A stretch of DNA of 31,780 nt from CAZJYI01 sp964550025 (GTDB taxonomy: Bacteria > Verrucomicrobiota > Kiritimatiellia > UBA8416 > CAYOBW01): contig CAZJYI010000132.1 in the NCBI GenBank assembly GCA_964550025.1, forward strand, positions 1 through 31,780, given 5' to 3'. Positions 23,806 to 31,471 of the stretch are shown one piece after another. Made by a program: the position numbers and the translations under genes. The number at the start of each line of letters is the position of its first letter. Position 1 is the first letter of the stretch. The notes under the pieces were generated by a model. The model did no database searches, had not been told where the DNA came from, and was given only the letters and a program-made list of their open reading frames with translations.

Positions 23806-24228
23806 ATGTTCAACTGGTTCAAACGCACGCGCCCCGGCCCCGCCCACCTCCGCACGGGAGAATGGGGAGAAGACGTTGCCGCCGGGATGCTGAAGAAAAA
23901 GGGCTATAAGCTGTTGGGCCGCCGCGTTCGGGTCGGCACGCGCGACGAGCTGGACATCGTGGCCCGCGATGGCGAAACGCTGGTCTTCGTCGAGGTCAAG
24001 ACCAGGCGTTCGGAGCAGTTCGCGCGCCCGGCAGCGGCCGTGAACCGGAGCAAGCGGCACGCTTTGTCGCGGGCCGCCAGCCGCTACCTGCGGAAACTCA
24101 AGCACCCGCCCGTCTATGTCCGGTTCGACATCGTGGAGGTAATCGGAACGACCGAGGACGCAAATCCCACTGTTCGGCACCTGGAGAACGCCTTTGCTCT
24201 CGATTCACGTTTTCGGTTGCCGTATTGA
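23806..24228 (+). CDS. yraN: YraN family (UPF0102) putative endonuclease
   Basis: 140 residues, usual size. The protein has the restriction-endonuclease-like core of the family: TGEWGEDVAAGMLKKKGYKLL (about 18-37), RDELDIVARD with E48 and D50, and LVFVEVKTR (E63, K65). The biochemical role of the family is not settled; a nuclease or Holliday-junction function has been suggested from the fold. The ATG start follows AGGAAA, which abuts the heptamer array. Position after rnhB is common in bacteria. The stop codon lies within the -35 box of the next promoter. Confidence 0.9.
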   Translation: MFNWFKRTRPGPAHLRTGEWGEDVAAGMLKKKGYKLLGRRVRVGTRDELDIVARDGETLVFVEVKTRRSEQFARPAAAVNRSKRHALSRAASRYLRKLKHPPVYVRFDIVEVIGTTEDANPTVRHLENAFALDSRFRLPY

Positions 24229-24253
24229 CCTCGGGCCGTCGAACGCATATAAA
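24225..24253 (+). promoter_or_regulatory. Strong sigma70-like promoter
   Basis: TTGACC (24225-24230), a 17-bp spacer, TATAAA (24248-24253), the best promoter match in the window. It drives the envelope gene at 24279 and lies across the yraN stop codon. Confidence 0.65.
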
Positions 24254-24278
24254 TGACGGGATTAATGATCGAGGACAC

Positions 24279-25274
24279 ATGATTTCTATGAAGAAACTCA
24301 ATGCGGTGTTGACGTGTGTCGGTCTGGCTACCGTCCTGCAATGTACGGCGCAGTCCTACACCATAGAGCACTCCCCGGTGTCGGTTGCTCTGCCGGGAAA
24401 GCCGTTGACGGTTCGGGTGCGACTCAAGGGCGATCACCAGTCGGTCGAGTCCGTGAGCCTGTTGTACGCCGCTTCGCAGGACGCGGCTCCGTTCAGGATT
24501 GCCATGCGATCTTCCGGCCCCGGAATCTATGCGGCCACCGTGCCCGGGAACTTGCTGAGCGGCGTCGACAAGGTCACCTACTACATCGAAGCGGCGGACG
24601 CCAAGGGCGCTGCGCGCGAGACACCGTGGTACACGGTGCGGCTGCGTGCCGCCGCCAAACCGCCTCCCGTCCCCGTCAAACCCGTCACGCCGGCACCGGC
24701 GCCGGCGCCGGCACCCGCCAAGGTCAGTACCCCACGTCCCGCGCGTGTGTTTCACCCGGCCGAGGAGGACGAGGGGTGGAGCTGGGGTTGGAAAGAAACG
24801 GCTCTCCTGGCGGGCGGAGGGCTTGTTGCCGGCGGCCTGTACCTCTGGCTTGACGACGATGACGACAGCTCGTCGGGAGGCGGTGCAGCCGGTGGCGGTG
24901 ACCCCGGGGGCGGCGGGAGCGGAGGCACGACGAACCAGGTTGACCAGGCTTCATATGCCGGGACCGTGACGTTGAGCACCCAGGCCGGCGATTCCGACAC
25001 CACGTTCGAGACGCGTGCCGTGACGATCAGTGTGAGTGAGAACGGCACCGTGACCAGCGATGACCTGTATCCGGGGCAGACTCTCCGGGACAGTCTCAAC
25101 GGGAGCAGCTTTGTGCTGGAAGCAACGGTGGACGATGGCGGCCGCACGGGCGAGATCCAGTTCATCGGTACCATTCTCGACGGCCGCATCGTGGGGTCGA
25201 TCCAGGGCTCTGCCACATCGGCGGCCGAAGGTGAGATAACGTATGCCGGCAGTTTCAGCGCAAACCGCCAGTAG
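24279..25274 (+). CDS. Exported/membrane protein with beta domains, Pro/Ala linker and Asp/Gly tract
   Basis: I do not recognise a family. The start at 24279 (ATG after GAGGACAC; a second ATG at 24288 also fits) gives a signal peptide (KKLNAVLTCVGLATVLQCTA). The cysteine is preceded by Gln, not a small residue, so a lipobox is doubtful. Residues 28-122 form a fibronectin-III-like beta domain (PGKPLTVRVRLKGD, VDKVTYYIEAADAKG). A Pro/Ala linker (127-150) follows, then a hydrophobic segment (about 172-190), five Asp, a Gly-rich tract (to about 218) and a second beta-rich domain (about 225-331). The domain order suggests a protein anchored in the inner membrane with folded domains on both sides. 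The next gene, 64 nt downstream, also has a domain, TM, Pro-rich linker and beta domain, so the two may work together. Confidence 0.75.
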   Translation: MISMKKLNAVLTCVGLATVLQCTAQSYTIEHSPVSVALPGKPLTVRVRLKGDHQSVESVSLLYAASQDAAPFRIAMRSSGPGIYAATVPGNLLSGVDKVTYYIEAADAKGAARETPWYTVRLRAAAKPPPVPVKPVTPAPAPAPAPAKVSTPRPARVFHPAEEDEGWSWGWKETALLAGGGLVAGGLYLWLDDDDDSSSGGGAAGGGDPGGGGSGGTTNQVDQASYAGTVTLSTQAGDSDTTFETRAVTISVSENGTVTSDDLYPGQTLRDSLNGSSFVLEATVDDGGRTGEIQFIGTILDGRIVGSIQGSATSAAEGEITYAGSFSANRQ

Positions 25275-25338
25275 CAGCGTCGCCATCCAGTATCAGTAGG
25301 GAACCGGTTCACGAGAGAGGGTTCTCGCCCGAGACAAC

Positions 25339-26535
25339 ATGATCTATCGACTCATCGTCCTCAACGGCCCCGCCAGGGGGCAACGCATTACCGTGCCGGA
25401 CAACCCCGTGACGCTGGGGCGCGGCGAAAACTGCACATTCGTGATGGACGACGAGGAGGTCGCCGTCCGCCACGCCGTCGTGGAGCACACCGTTGACGGG
25501 ATGTACATACGCGACCTCGGTACGATGAGCCATATTCTCGTCAACAACCGTGAGATTGGCGAGTCGCGGTTGAAGCACGGTGACGTCGTGGAGCTTGGGC
25601 GCACCCAGTTCCTCGTACAGGTCTCCGTGCAGGCCGAAGTCAACGGGGTCGGGGCGGCGCCGCCGCGCCGCCGCACGTCGCCGGCTTTCGCGGTGCTCTT
25701 CTTCCTGATCTGCGCGGGAGCGGCCGGTGTGCTCTGCTATCACTATTGGCCCGAGAAGCGCGGAGAGTACCTCGGGCCTGAGCTGACGGCGATCAAGGCG
25801 GATGACGTACCGCAGAACCTTCCTCCAGTGCCGGAGAGCGGAGGGGATGGACGAGCCGTCACTCCGACTCCGGAGCCGGCGGGGAGCCCCACCTCATCCG
25901 AAGTGCCTCCCTCATCCGCAGCGGGGTCAGACGTAACGGATGTGGGGAATACGCCGGCGGAAGTGCAACGTGAACCGGAGACCGCCGTTGAGGCGGAGCC
26001 TGCGCGGGTAGCGCCGCCGCCTCCGGAGACCGTGGAAGCGGATGCGCCGGACACGCAACCGCCCCCCCCTCCCGAACCACCCCCGCCGGCACCGGAGCCG
26101 GCTCGGCCACCGAAGCCGGTTGCCTCTCGGAAGCTCGTCGGGGTCGACAGTGTTCAGCAAAGCCGTTTTCCCCAGGCCGAAGACTTTGCCGAGATGCGCC
26201 TGGTCAAGGTCAAGCTCGTCCCCAGGGTGCCCGTAGATACCATCGATGTCAGTGATATCCGTGTGGAAGTCGAGTTCTTCGACCGCGACGCGCGCAGCGG
26301 ATCCGTCGAGCGAAGCAAGGCCATTGTGATCTGCGGGCCCCTGGAACCGGAGGGTGCCTGGCTGCCCGAGCAGTCGAGAACGCTCGAGGCAACCTATGTT
26401 GTGCCAAAGTCCTGGCCAGGGGCCGGTCGACGCAGCGGGCGGTACTACGGGCATGTCGTTCGCTTGTACTACGGCGATGACCTGCAGGAAATCTATGCCA
26501 GGCCTCTGGACCTGGCGGATGTCCCGGCGCCGTAG
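25339..26535 (+). CDS. FHA-domain membrane protein with Pro-rich linker
   Basis: 398 residues. Residues about 5-95 are a forkhead-associated domain, a phosphothreonine-binding module: LGRGENC (26-32), VRHAVVE (43-49, where the usual SxxH region lacks the Ser), LVNNREI. A single transmembrane segment follows (about 115-135, AFAVLFFLICAGAAGVLCY). Then come about 130 residues rich in Pro, Glu and Ala, probably crossing the periplasm, and a C-terminal beta-rich domain (270-398) containing VKVKLVPRVPVDTIDVSDIRVEVEFFDRD. I infer that the FHA domain is cytoplasmic and could sense a kinase signal, but no kinase or phosphatase is in the window. The ATG has no obvious ribosome site. It is separated by 64 nt from the upstream envelope gene, probably one transcript. 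Confidence 0.85.
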   Translation: MIYRLIVLNGPARGQRITVPDNPVTLGRGENCTFVMDDEEVAVRHAVVEHTVDGMYIRDLGTMSHILVNNREIGESRLKHGDVVELGRTQFLVQVSVQAEVNGVGAAPPRRRTSPAFAVLFFLICAGAAGVLCYHYWPEKRGEYLGPELTAIKADDVPQNLPPVPESGGDGRAVTPTPEPAGSPTSSEVPPSSAAGSDVTDVGNTPAEVQREPETAVEAEPARVAPPPPETVEADAPDTQPPPPPEPPPPAPEPARPPKPVASRKLVGVDSVQQSRFPQAEDFAEMRLVKVKLVPRVPVDTIDVSDIRVEVEFFDRDARSGSVERSKAIVICGPLEPEGAWLPEQSRTLEATYVVPKSWPGAGRRSGRYYGHVVRLYYGDDLQEIYARPLDLADVPAP

Positions 26536-26556
26536 TTCTTCGGTGGCTTTCGCGCT

Positions 26557-26586
26557 TTGACTTCCCGGAGCGCTCTTCCCCATACT
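26557..26586 (+). promoter_or_regulatory. Possible promoter placing transcription start at the ATG of the glycosyltransferase
   Basis: TTGACT (26557-26562), an 18-bp spacer, CATACT (26581-26586). Transcription would begin close to the ATG at 26593, giving a leaderless mRNA. No ribosome site precedes that ATG, which is consistent with this. Confidence 0.35.
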
Positions 26587-26592
26587 GATCCC

Positions 26593-27402
26593 ATGCGTGA
26601 GAAGATTTCCGCCTGTGTTGCCGCATTCAACGAAGAACGCAAGATCCGGCGCTGTTTGCAGAGCCTGACCTGGTGCGACGAGATCGTGGTCGTTGACAGC
26701 TTCAGCACCGATCGGACCGTCGAGGTGTGCCGCGAGTTCACCGGGCGAGTCTATCAGCGCGAATGGCTGGGATACGTGGGGCAGCGTAACATGGTGCGCG
26801 ATCTTGCCGTGCATCCCTGGGTCTTGTCGATGGACTCCGACGAGGAAGTGTCCCCGGCGCTCAGGGACGAGATCCTGGCTGAGTTCGAGCGGGGAACGCG
26901 GAGTGTCGCCGGGTACGAATTTCCGAGGCAGGTCTACTACCTGGGGCGCTGGATACGCCACGGAGAATGGTACCCGGATGTCAAACTGCGCCTGTTCCGC
27001 AAGGCTTACGGCCGCACGGAGGGGGAAGAACCACACGATCGCGTCGTCGTGCACGGCAAGGTGAAGCGCCTGAAGAACCCGATCTGGCACTACACCTATG
27101 ATGACATGACCGACCAGGTCGATACGGCGAATCGTTTCTCAACGATTACCGCTCAGCAGAGGTATGTGAAAGGCGCCCCGTTTCGCAGTTCCAACCTCAT
27201 CCTGCGCCCGCTGTTCCATTTCTTCAAAGGGTATTTCCTGCGGGGCGGGTTCCGTGACGGCATGCACGGTTTCGTAGTTGCAGTGATCGCGTCCTTCGCG
27301 GCCTTTCTCAAGTATGCCAAGCAGTGGGAGCTCGTGTTGCGACACAGGGAGCGCTTTCGCGAACTTCCCGATGCCGACGAGATGAAGGATGGGGTGCAGT
27401 GA
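26593..27402 (+). CDS. Family 2 glycosyltransferase, KdtX/WaaE-like
   Basis: 269 residues. The GT-A nucleotide-sugar-binding region is plain: ISACVAAFNEERKIRRCLQSL, WCDEIVVVDSFSTDRTVE, and the metal-binding LSMDSDEEVSP. The C-terminal half (FPRQVYYLGRWIRHGEWYPDVKLRLFRK, then PHDRVVVHGKVKRLKNPIWHY) matches the LPS core beta-glucosyltransferase group (KdtX/WaaE), acting on the cytoplasmic face of the inner membrane. The sugar and acceptor are not determined. A hydrophobic amphipathic segment near residues 205-240 may touch the membrane. The start used is ATG 26593. There is no Shine-Dalgarno (see the promoter at 26557). Heptamer repeats follow the stop. Confidence 0.88.
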   Translation: MREKISACVAAFNEERKIRRCLQSLTWCDEIVVVDSFSTDRTVEVCREFTGRVYQREWLGYVGQRNMVRDLAVHPWVLSMDSDEEVSPALRDEILAEFERGTRSVAGYEFPRQVYYLGRWIRHGEWYPDVKLRLFRKAYGRTEGEEPHDRVVVHGKVKRLKNPIWHYTYDDMTDQVDTANRFSTITAQQRYVKGAPFRSSNLILRPLFHFFKGYFLRGGFRDGMHGFVVAVIASFAAFLKYAKQWELVLRHRERFRELPDADEMKDGVQ

Positions 27403-27410
27403 GAGCGTGA

Positions 27411-27452
27411 AGTGGCGAGTGGCGGGTGGCAAGTGGCAAGTGGCGGGTGTTG
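27411..27452. repeat. Heptanucleotide array, G-rich (6 units)
   Basis: Six 7-bp units in phase, consensus RGTGGCR (AGTGGCG, GGTGGCA, AGTGGCA). It begins 8 nt after the glycosyltransferase stop. Unit length and G-richness recall the array at 8-91. Confidence 0.85.
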
Positions 27453-27491
27453 GAGGTACGAGGGGAGGCCTGGGGAGGTTTGAGGGGGTGT

Positions 27492-27519
27492 CTGAGATAT
27501 GAAATCTGAGATCTGCAAT
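27492..27519. repeat. Heptanucleotide array that supplies a start codon
   Basis: Four 7-bp units in phase (CTGAGAT, ATGAAAT, CTGAGAT, CTGCAAT), closely related to the array at 23754. The ATG of the CPBP gene (27499) is inside the second unit. Confidence 0.75.
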
Positions 27520-28287
27520 TCCGAAGGCCGATCCGACCCCCGGCCATCAGCCGCCGACACCCAGCCCCCGGCCGATCACCCGGCCTTTTCCGCGAGCGGT
27601 ACAGCGTCTCACCAGCCCTCCCCATTCGTTGCTCTTGCCCTCATCGTGCCCGTGCCTACGATCGCGGTGTTGTTCGGGATGGTCTGGTTCCCGGGGCGGC
27701 CACTGGGGAATCTCGTCTTCAGCATCTCCAAGATCTGGGTCCTGATCTGGCCGGCGTTCTGGTGGCTGAAGCTTGCGAGGCGGGGTCTGTCGTGGTCACC
27801 CTCCCCGGCATGCGGCCTGCTTGCGGGCGCGGCCTTCGGGCTTGTGACCGCGGCGGTCATCTTCATCGTGAACGCGCTGCTCGGTGCCCGCTTGCTGGCG
27901 CCCGAGGTGGTGCGCAGCGCCGTGACCGGCATCCGGCTGTCAACGCCGTGCGCCTACGTCGCCGGTGCGGCGTACTGGACGTTTGTCAATTCTCTCATCG
28001 AGGAAGTTGTCTGGCGCTGGTTCGTTCTGTACCAGTGCCGGCGGGTGATGCCGGCGTGGTCGGCCGTGGTCGTGGCTTCGCTGGCCTTCACCGTGCATCA
28101 CTTTGCCGCCATGCCGACCTTCCTCGGTCTTCCCGCCACGCTCATCGCAGGATTTGCCATCTTCGTCGGGGCCGCCGTCTGGGGCGCCTGCTACGTGCGT
28201 TACAGGTCCATCTGGCCCGGCTACATCGCCCACGTCCTTGCCGACCTCGCCTTCCTGGCCATCGGCTACCGGATCATGTTCGGGTAG
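27499..28287 (+). CDS. CPBP-family intramembrane metalloprotease (CAAX/Abi)
   Basis: An integral membrane protein of about 6-7 segments, 262 residues. The three glutamate/histidine motifs of the CPBP (type II CAAX prenyl endopeptidase) family are all present: EEVVWRWF (E168, E169, R173), FTVHHF (H200/H201) and HVLADLA (H245, D249). Substrates of bacterial members are mostly unknown; some confer bacteriocin immunity or process membrane proteins. The only upstream ATG lies in the heptamer array, and the first 40 residues (Pro/Ser/Asp-rich, before the first membrane segment at about 42) are not conserved-looking. GAGGGGG lies about 10 nt upstream, so this start is usable, but a later one is possible. 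It converges with the MFS remnant, 14 nt apart. Confidence 0.85.
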   Translation: MKSEICNSEGRSDPRPSAADTQPPADHPAFSASGTASHQPSPFVALALIVPVPTIAVLFGMVWFPGRPLGNLVFSISKIWVLIWPAFWWLKLARRGLSWSPSPACGLLAGAAFGLVTAAVIFIVNALLGARLLAPEVVRSAVTGIRLSTPCAYVAGAAYWTFVNSLIEEVVWRWFVLYQCRRVMPAWSAVVVASLAFTVHHFAAMPTFLGLPATLIAGFAIFVGAAVWGACYVRYRSIWPGYIAHVLADLAFLAIGYRIMFG

Positions 28288-28301
28288 CGCATTCCCGGAC
28301 C

Positions 28302-29131
28302 TCACGTCTCGATCCTGGTGCTGAACACGAGCATCAGTACGGCGATGCCCGCGGCGAAGAGGAAAACGGATGGATGGCCGAAGTGCACCCACGCCAGGCC
28401 CCCCAGTGCCGGCATCGACATGGACACGGCGTGGTTGATCGTGATGCCCAGGGAGAGCGTTGGCGCCACGTCTTCGCGCCGCTCGGCGATCTTGGACAGG
28501 TAGGTCGTGCGCGCCATATTTACACCGAACAGCAGATGGTCGCCCACGTAGCAGACATACAACAGCCGGAGTGCCGCGGTTTCGCTGCCAAGGCGGTGCG
28601 CGAACCCGTATCCCATGCAGACCAGGAAGACGGCAAGAGAGTCGGCGACGAGCACCTTGCGCTCGCCAATGCGGTCGATCAGGCGTCCCAGCCAGGGTTG
28701 AAAGAAGACACCCAGGACGGCAGAGGCGACCCAGAGTTGGGCGATACGGAAGAGCGGATGGGCATCAGAAGGTGCACGCCCGTGCTCCAGAGGATCATGA
28801 ACGTCAGCATCCAGGGCCACGAGACGCCCCAGATCGCCAGGCCGATCATCCCCAGCCCGACCGCCAGGGCGCAGAAGGCGGCAATGAGCGTTTCGGGCAG
28901 GAAGAAAAGCAGGCCGGCGAACAGGGCGGTCAGGAATCCCGGGAGCTCGCGCGGGAATTCGAGGAATCCCCTTGTGTCCGCGCCGACGTCGAACGTGTCG
29001 CTGAGGAAATTGTTGAACGTGGTTTCGAATATGCCGCCGGCGATCCCGATCATAAAGACTCCGGCCAGGAACAGCCGAAGCTGCGGGCTGGAGTTTCCAA
29101 GGGAGCGCGCTATGGACTTGAGAGGGCGCAT
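28302..29131 (-). pseudogene. MFS transporter interrupted by an out-of-frame internal deletion
   Basis: Two halves of one major facilitator transporter lie in different frames. The N-terminal half starts at ATG 29131 (MRPLKSIARSLGNSSPQLRLFL) and contains four hydrophobic segments up to about 28755 (ILWSTGVHLLMPIRSS). The C-terminal half begins in a shifted frame at about 28760 (IAQLWVASAVLGVFFQPWLGRLIDRIGERKVL). It runs through four more segments (LLYVCYVGDHLLFGVNMART, SLGITINHAVSM) to STRIET at 28302. The total is about 275 codons where such transporters have about 400. About 100-120 codons, including the usual central cytoplasmic loop and two or so helices, appear to be missing at the junction, together with the frame change. 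It could be a true pseudogene or an assembly deletion. It is the third gene of a minus-strand operon, 8 nt after the methyltransferase-like gene. Confidence 0.65.
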
Positions 29132-29139
29132 GACGGAGA

Positions 29140-29859
29140 TCAGATGAGGAGGGGAACCGCTTGCTTGTACGACGGGAACTCCCGCGGGAACTCCACCGCC
29201 ATCTCCGCATCCTCCACAAGGCACACCCTGACGTACATGAAGAAGAGTACGGCGGCGAAGACGGTCGTCATGATGGTGGGCCACCCCAGGAACCACCCGG
29301 CCACGATCAGCAGGAAACCGAGGTACTGCGGATGCCTCGAGTAGGCATATATGCCTGTCGTCACCAGCCCGCCTCCTCGCCTGACGCTACGGTAGAGCGT
29401 CACCCATCCAATCCCGATGAGAATCATGCCCACCGTCATTATGACGGCCCCCTCCACCATCGGCAGGTCCATGGTCATGCGTGTTCCCAGGAAGGAGAAG
29501 CTGACGCATCTCGGTGGCAGGGGCGTCTTCGTGTTGAAGATTCCGGACACGAACATCATGGTGAAGGGCACACCATACATCTCTACAAAGAGCGACGCGA
29601 AGAAAGCCGTCACGAGGCCGTACTCACCCCACCTGATCTTTCTCCGGAACGACAGGGGTACGAGGAACGTGATGAAGAAGAGCGTATTGAGCGCAACCAG
29701 GTGCCAGTCGCCCTTGATGATCAGCTTGAGGTTTCCCCCGAAGATGTACAGGCGGAAATGCTCAACGAAATCCCCGGGGAACAGGACGAAAGGCAGCACG
29801 AGGATGCACAGCAGCCCGATCCTGATCGTCCATCTCCCTGCTCGAGATGCGCCCTTCAT
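29140..29859 (-). CDS. Isoprenylcysteine carboxyl methyltransferase-like membrane protein
   Basis: 239 residues with about six hydrophobic segments (about 12-28, 55-70, 82-105, 136-155, 178-192, 195-213). The C-terminal signature of the ICMT/phospholipid methyltransferase family is clear: TTGIYAYSRHPQYLGFLL (168-185), followed by an acidic and aromatic tail (EDAEMAVEFPREFPSYKQAVPLLI). These enzymes use S-adenosylmethionine on a membrane-embedded substrate; the bacterial substrates are mostly unknown. The ATG at 29859 overlaps the stop of the Lnt-like gene (ATGA) and has AAAGGA upstream, so translation is coupled. Longer frames starting upstream lie inside the Lnt-like gene and are not used. 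Confidence 0.8.
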   Translation of the reverse strand: MKGASRAGRWTIRIGLLCILVLPFVLFPGDFVEHFRLYIFGGNLKLIIKGDWHLVALNTLFFITFLVPLSFRRKIRWGEYGLVTAFFASLFVEMYGVPFTMMFVSGIFNTKTPLPPRCVSFSFLGTRMTMDLPMVEGAVIMTVGMILIGIGWVTLYRSVRRGGGLVTTGIYAYSRHPQYLGFLLIVAGWFLGWPTIMTTVFAAVLFFMYVRVCLVEDAEMAVEFPREFPSYKQAVPLLI

Positions 29860-31370
29860 CTTGTTCCTTTCCCCGCGTCGCCCCACAGTCGCACGGCCGT
29901 GTCGCAAAACAAGAACAGCACCATGCCGGCCAGCGAGAGCATAGCGAAGATGTCTCCGACTCTCGTGTACATGGTCCCGCTTCGTGTCACCGGAACGTTT
30001 GCCATGACAACGTCCGCAGCCAGGTTTGAGGCCGAAACCGCAACGATACGCCCGCGCTGGTCGATCACGCAGGAGGCGTAGCGCCAGTCCGAGCGGACGA
30101 TGGCCACCTGGTTCTCCGCAGCCCGGTAGATCGTGTGCGCAAGCTGGTTGTACCAGAACGGCCCGCGGTCGTGCATGCACACCGCGATCAACCGCGCGCC
30201 ACCCTTCGTCAATTTTCTGGCGACGTCCGTGAAATCGGCATCGTAGCCGATCATACTGGCAAAGGGGCCGAACGGGGACGCGTGCACGGGGAATGCACCC
30301 CGCGTGGCGCTCCCGTCCAGGTATCCCTTGAACTCGATGGGATGGTTCTTCGCGTAGCGCCCCAGGAGCGTGCCGTCCGGGGCGATGGTGAGCGTCTCGT
30401 TCAGCACGTTCTCCCGGTCCGAGTGGTCGAACCAGGGGACAACCAGGTAGATGCCGTGGTCTACCGCCAGCTTGACGAGCCGGTTCAGGATGTCGTTGCG
30501 CGGCAGCGGGTTCACCCAGAGCGACGCCTCGGGCCAGACGACCAGCTCAGCCCCATCGGCCGCGGCTGTCCCGGTCATTGTCTCGAGATCGGCGAGGATC
30601 GCCAGCGTCATCTTCCGGCGGTCGCGAGACCAGTACGCTTCGTGTCTGAAGTTGCGGCCGAGCTGAACCGCTGCGACTCGCACGGTTTCAGTGGTATCAC
30701 GGTCCCGACGCAGGATTAGCCAGCCGGTGAGGTGTGCCGCGATCAGGACGGCCGAGAGGATGCCCGCAATGGCTCGCCACCCCGGATGCCGGCCCGCATC
30801 CTTGGTCATTGCCCTGATGGCGAGTAGCCCCACGGCGTAGTTTGCGAAAACCACAATGGCGCTGACGATCCACATTCCGAAGACAGACGCGAGCTGCAGC
30901 AAGCAAGGGTTGCGGTGTTGGGGGATGAAGAACATGCCCCACATCTGTCCGAGCTCCAACAGGTACCTCAGGTATTCGAACCCGACCCAGCACAGGACCG
31001 GTGAAACGAGAAAATAGCGGTAGCGGCTGCGGCGGTGAAAGGCAGGGGAACCACCCGGCAACCCGGTCACGAAAAGGAGCAGCGCGGCGACCATGGCGGC
31101 GACCGTGATCCACAATCCAACGCTGCCCCATCCCAGGTTCATCCGTGGAAAGGATGACAGCACCGTGGCATCAATAAAGACGAAATAGGTGACGGCCTGG
31201 AAGAGGTTGGCCTGCCACCCAGTGGCTGCCACGCGATACAGAGCTACAATCATCGGCACGAGTGCGATCCAGACGAGGTGGCACAGGTTGTACGGTGGAA
31301 AGGAGAGGATGAGCATGCCCGCCGATAGCAGCGACAGCAGTAGTCCCGGGAAAAGCGGCTTGAACTTCAC
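29856..31370 (-). CDS. Apolipoprotein N-acyltransferase (Lnt)-like protein lacking the catalytic cysteine
   Basis: 504 residues, Lnt length and layout: N-terminal hydrophobic segments (about 5-30, 32-50, 58-70, 84-104, 118-138, 158-185, 200-220), a nitrilase-like domain (about 230-455) and one C-terminal segment (473-492). In the nitrilase domain, the catalytic Glu is present (VVWPEAS, E281) and so is the Lys (RYAKNHPIEF, K341). However, the position expected for the catalytic Cys (ICYE in Lnt) reads MIGYDADF, with Gly at 375. By family knowledge such a protein should not form the thioester acyl intermediate, so it may be inactive as an N-acyltransferase or work differently. The GTG start at 31370 follows GGGAGGAAA. 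It is first in an operon with the ICMT-like gene and the MFS remnant. Confidence 0.8.
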   Translation of the reverse strand: MKFKPLFPGLLLSLLSAGMLILSFPPYNLCHLVWIALVPMIVALYRVAATGWQANLFQAVTYFVFIDATVLSSFPRMNLGWGSVGLWITVAAMVAALLLFVTGLPGGSPAFHRRSRYRYFLVSPVLCWVGFEYLRYLLELGQMWGMFFIPQHRNPCLLQLASVFGMWIVSAIVVFANYAVGLLAIRAMTKDAGRHPGWRAIAGILSAVLIAAHLTGWLILRRDRDTTETVRVAAVQLGRNFRHEAYWSRDRRKMTLAILADLETMTGTAAADGAELVVWPEASLWVNPLPRNDILNRLVKLAVDHGIYLVVPWFDHSDRENVLNETLTIAPDGTLLGRYAKNHPIEFKGYLDGSATRGAFPVHASPFGPFASMIGYDADFTDVARKLTKGGARLIAVCMHDRGPFWYNQLAHTIYRAAENQVAIVRSDWRYASCVIDQRGRIVAVSASNLAADVVMANVPVTRSGTMYTRVGDIFAMLSLAGMVLFLFCDTAVRLWGDAGKGTR

Positions 31371-31427
31371 TCCGTTTCCTCCCGCCGATGCTCACTCCTC
31401 GTCCCCGCGCACGCCCTCATTCTTGAG

Positions 31428-31456
31428 TACATACGGTGCGGAGCCGCCAAATGCAA
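31428..31456 (-). promoter_or_regulatory. Promoter of the Lnt-like operon
   Basis: On the minus strand, TTGCAT (31451-31456), a 17-bp spacer, TATGTA (31428-31433), about 60 nt before the GTG at 31370. Confidence 0.5.
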
Positions 31457-31471
31457 GCATGTTGGTGACTG

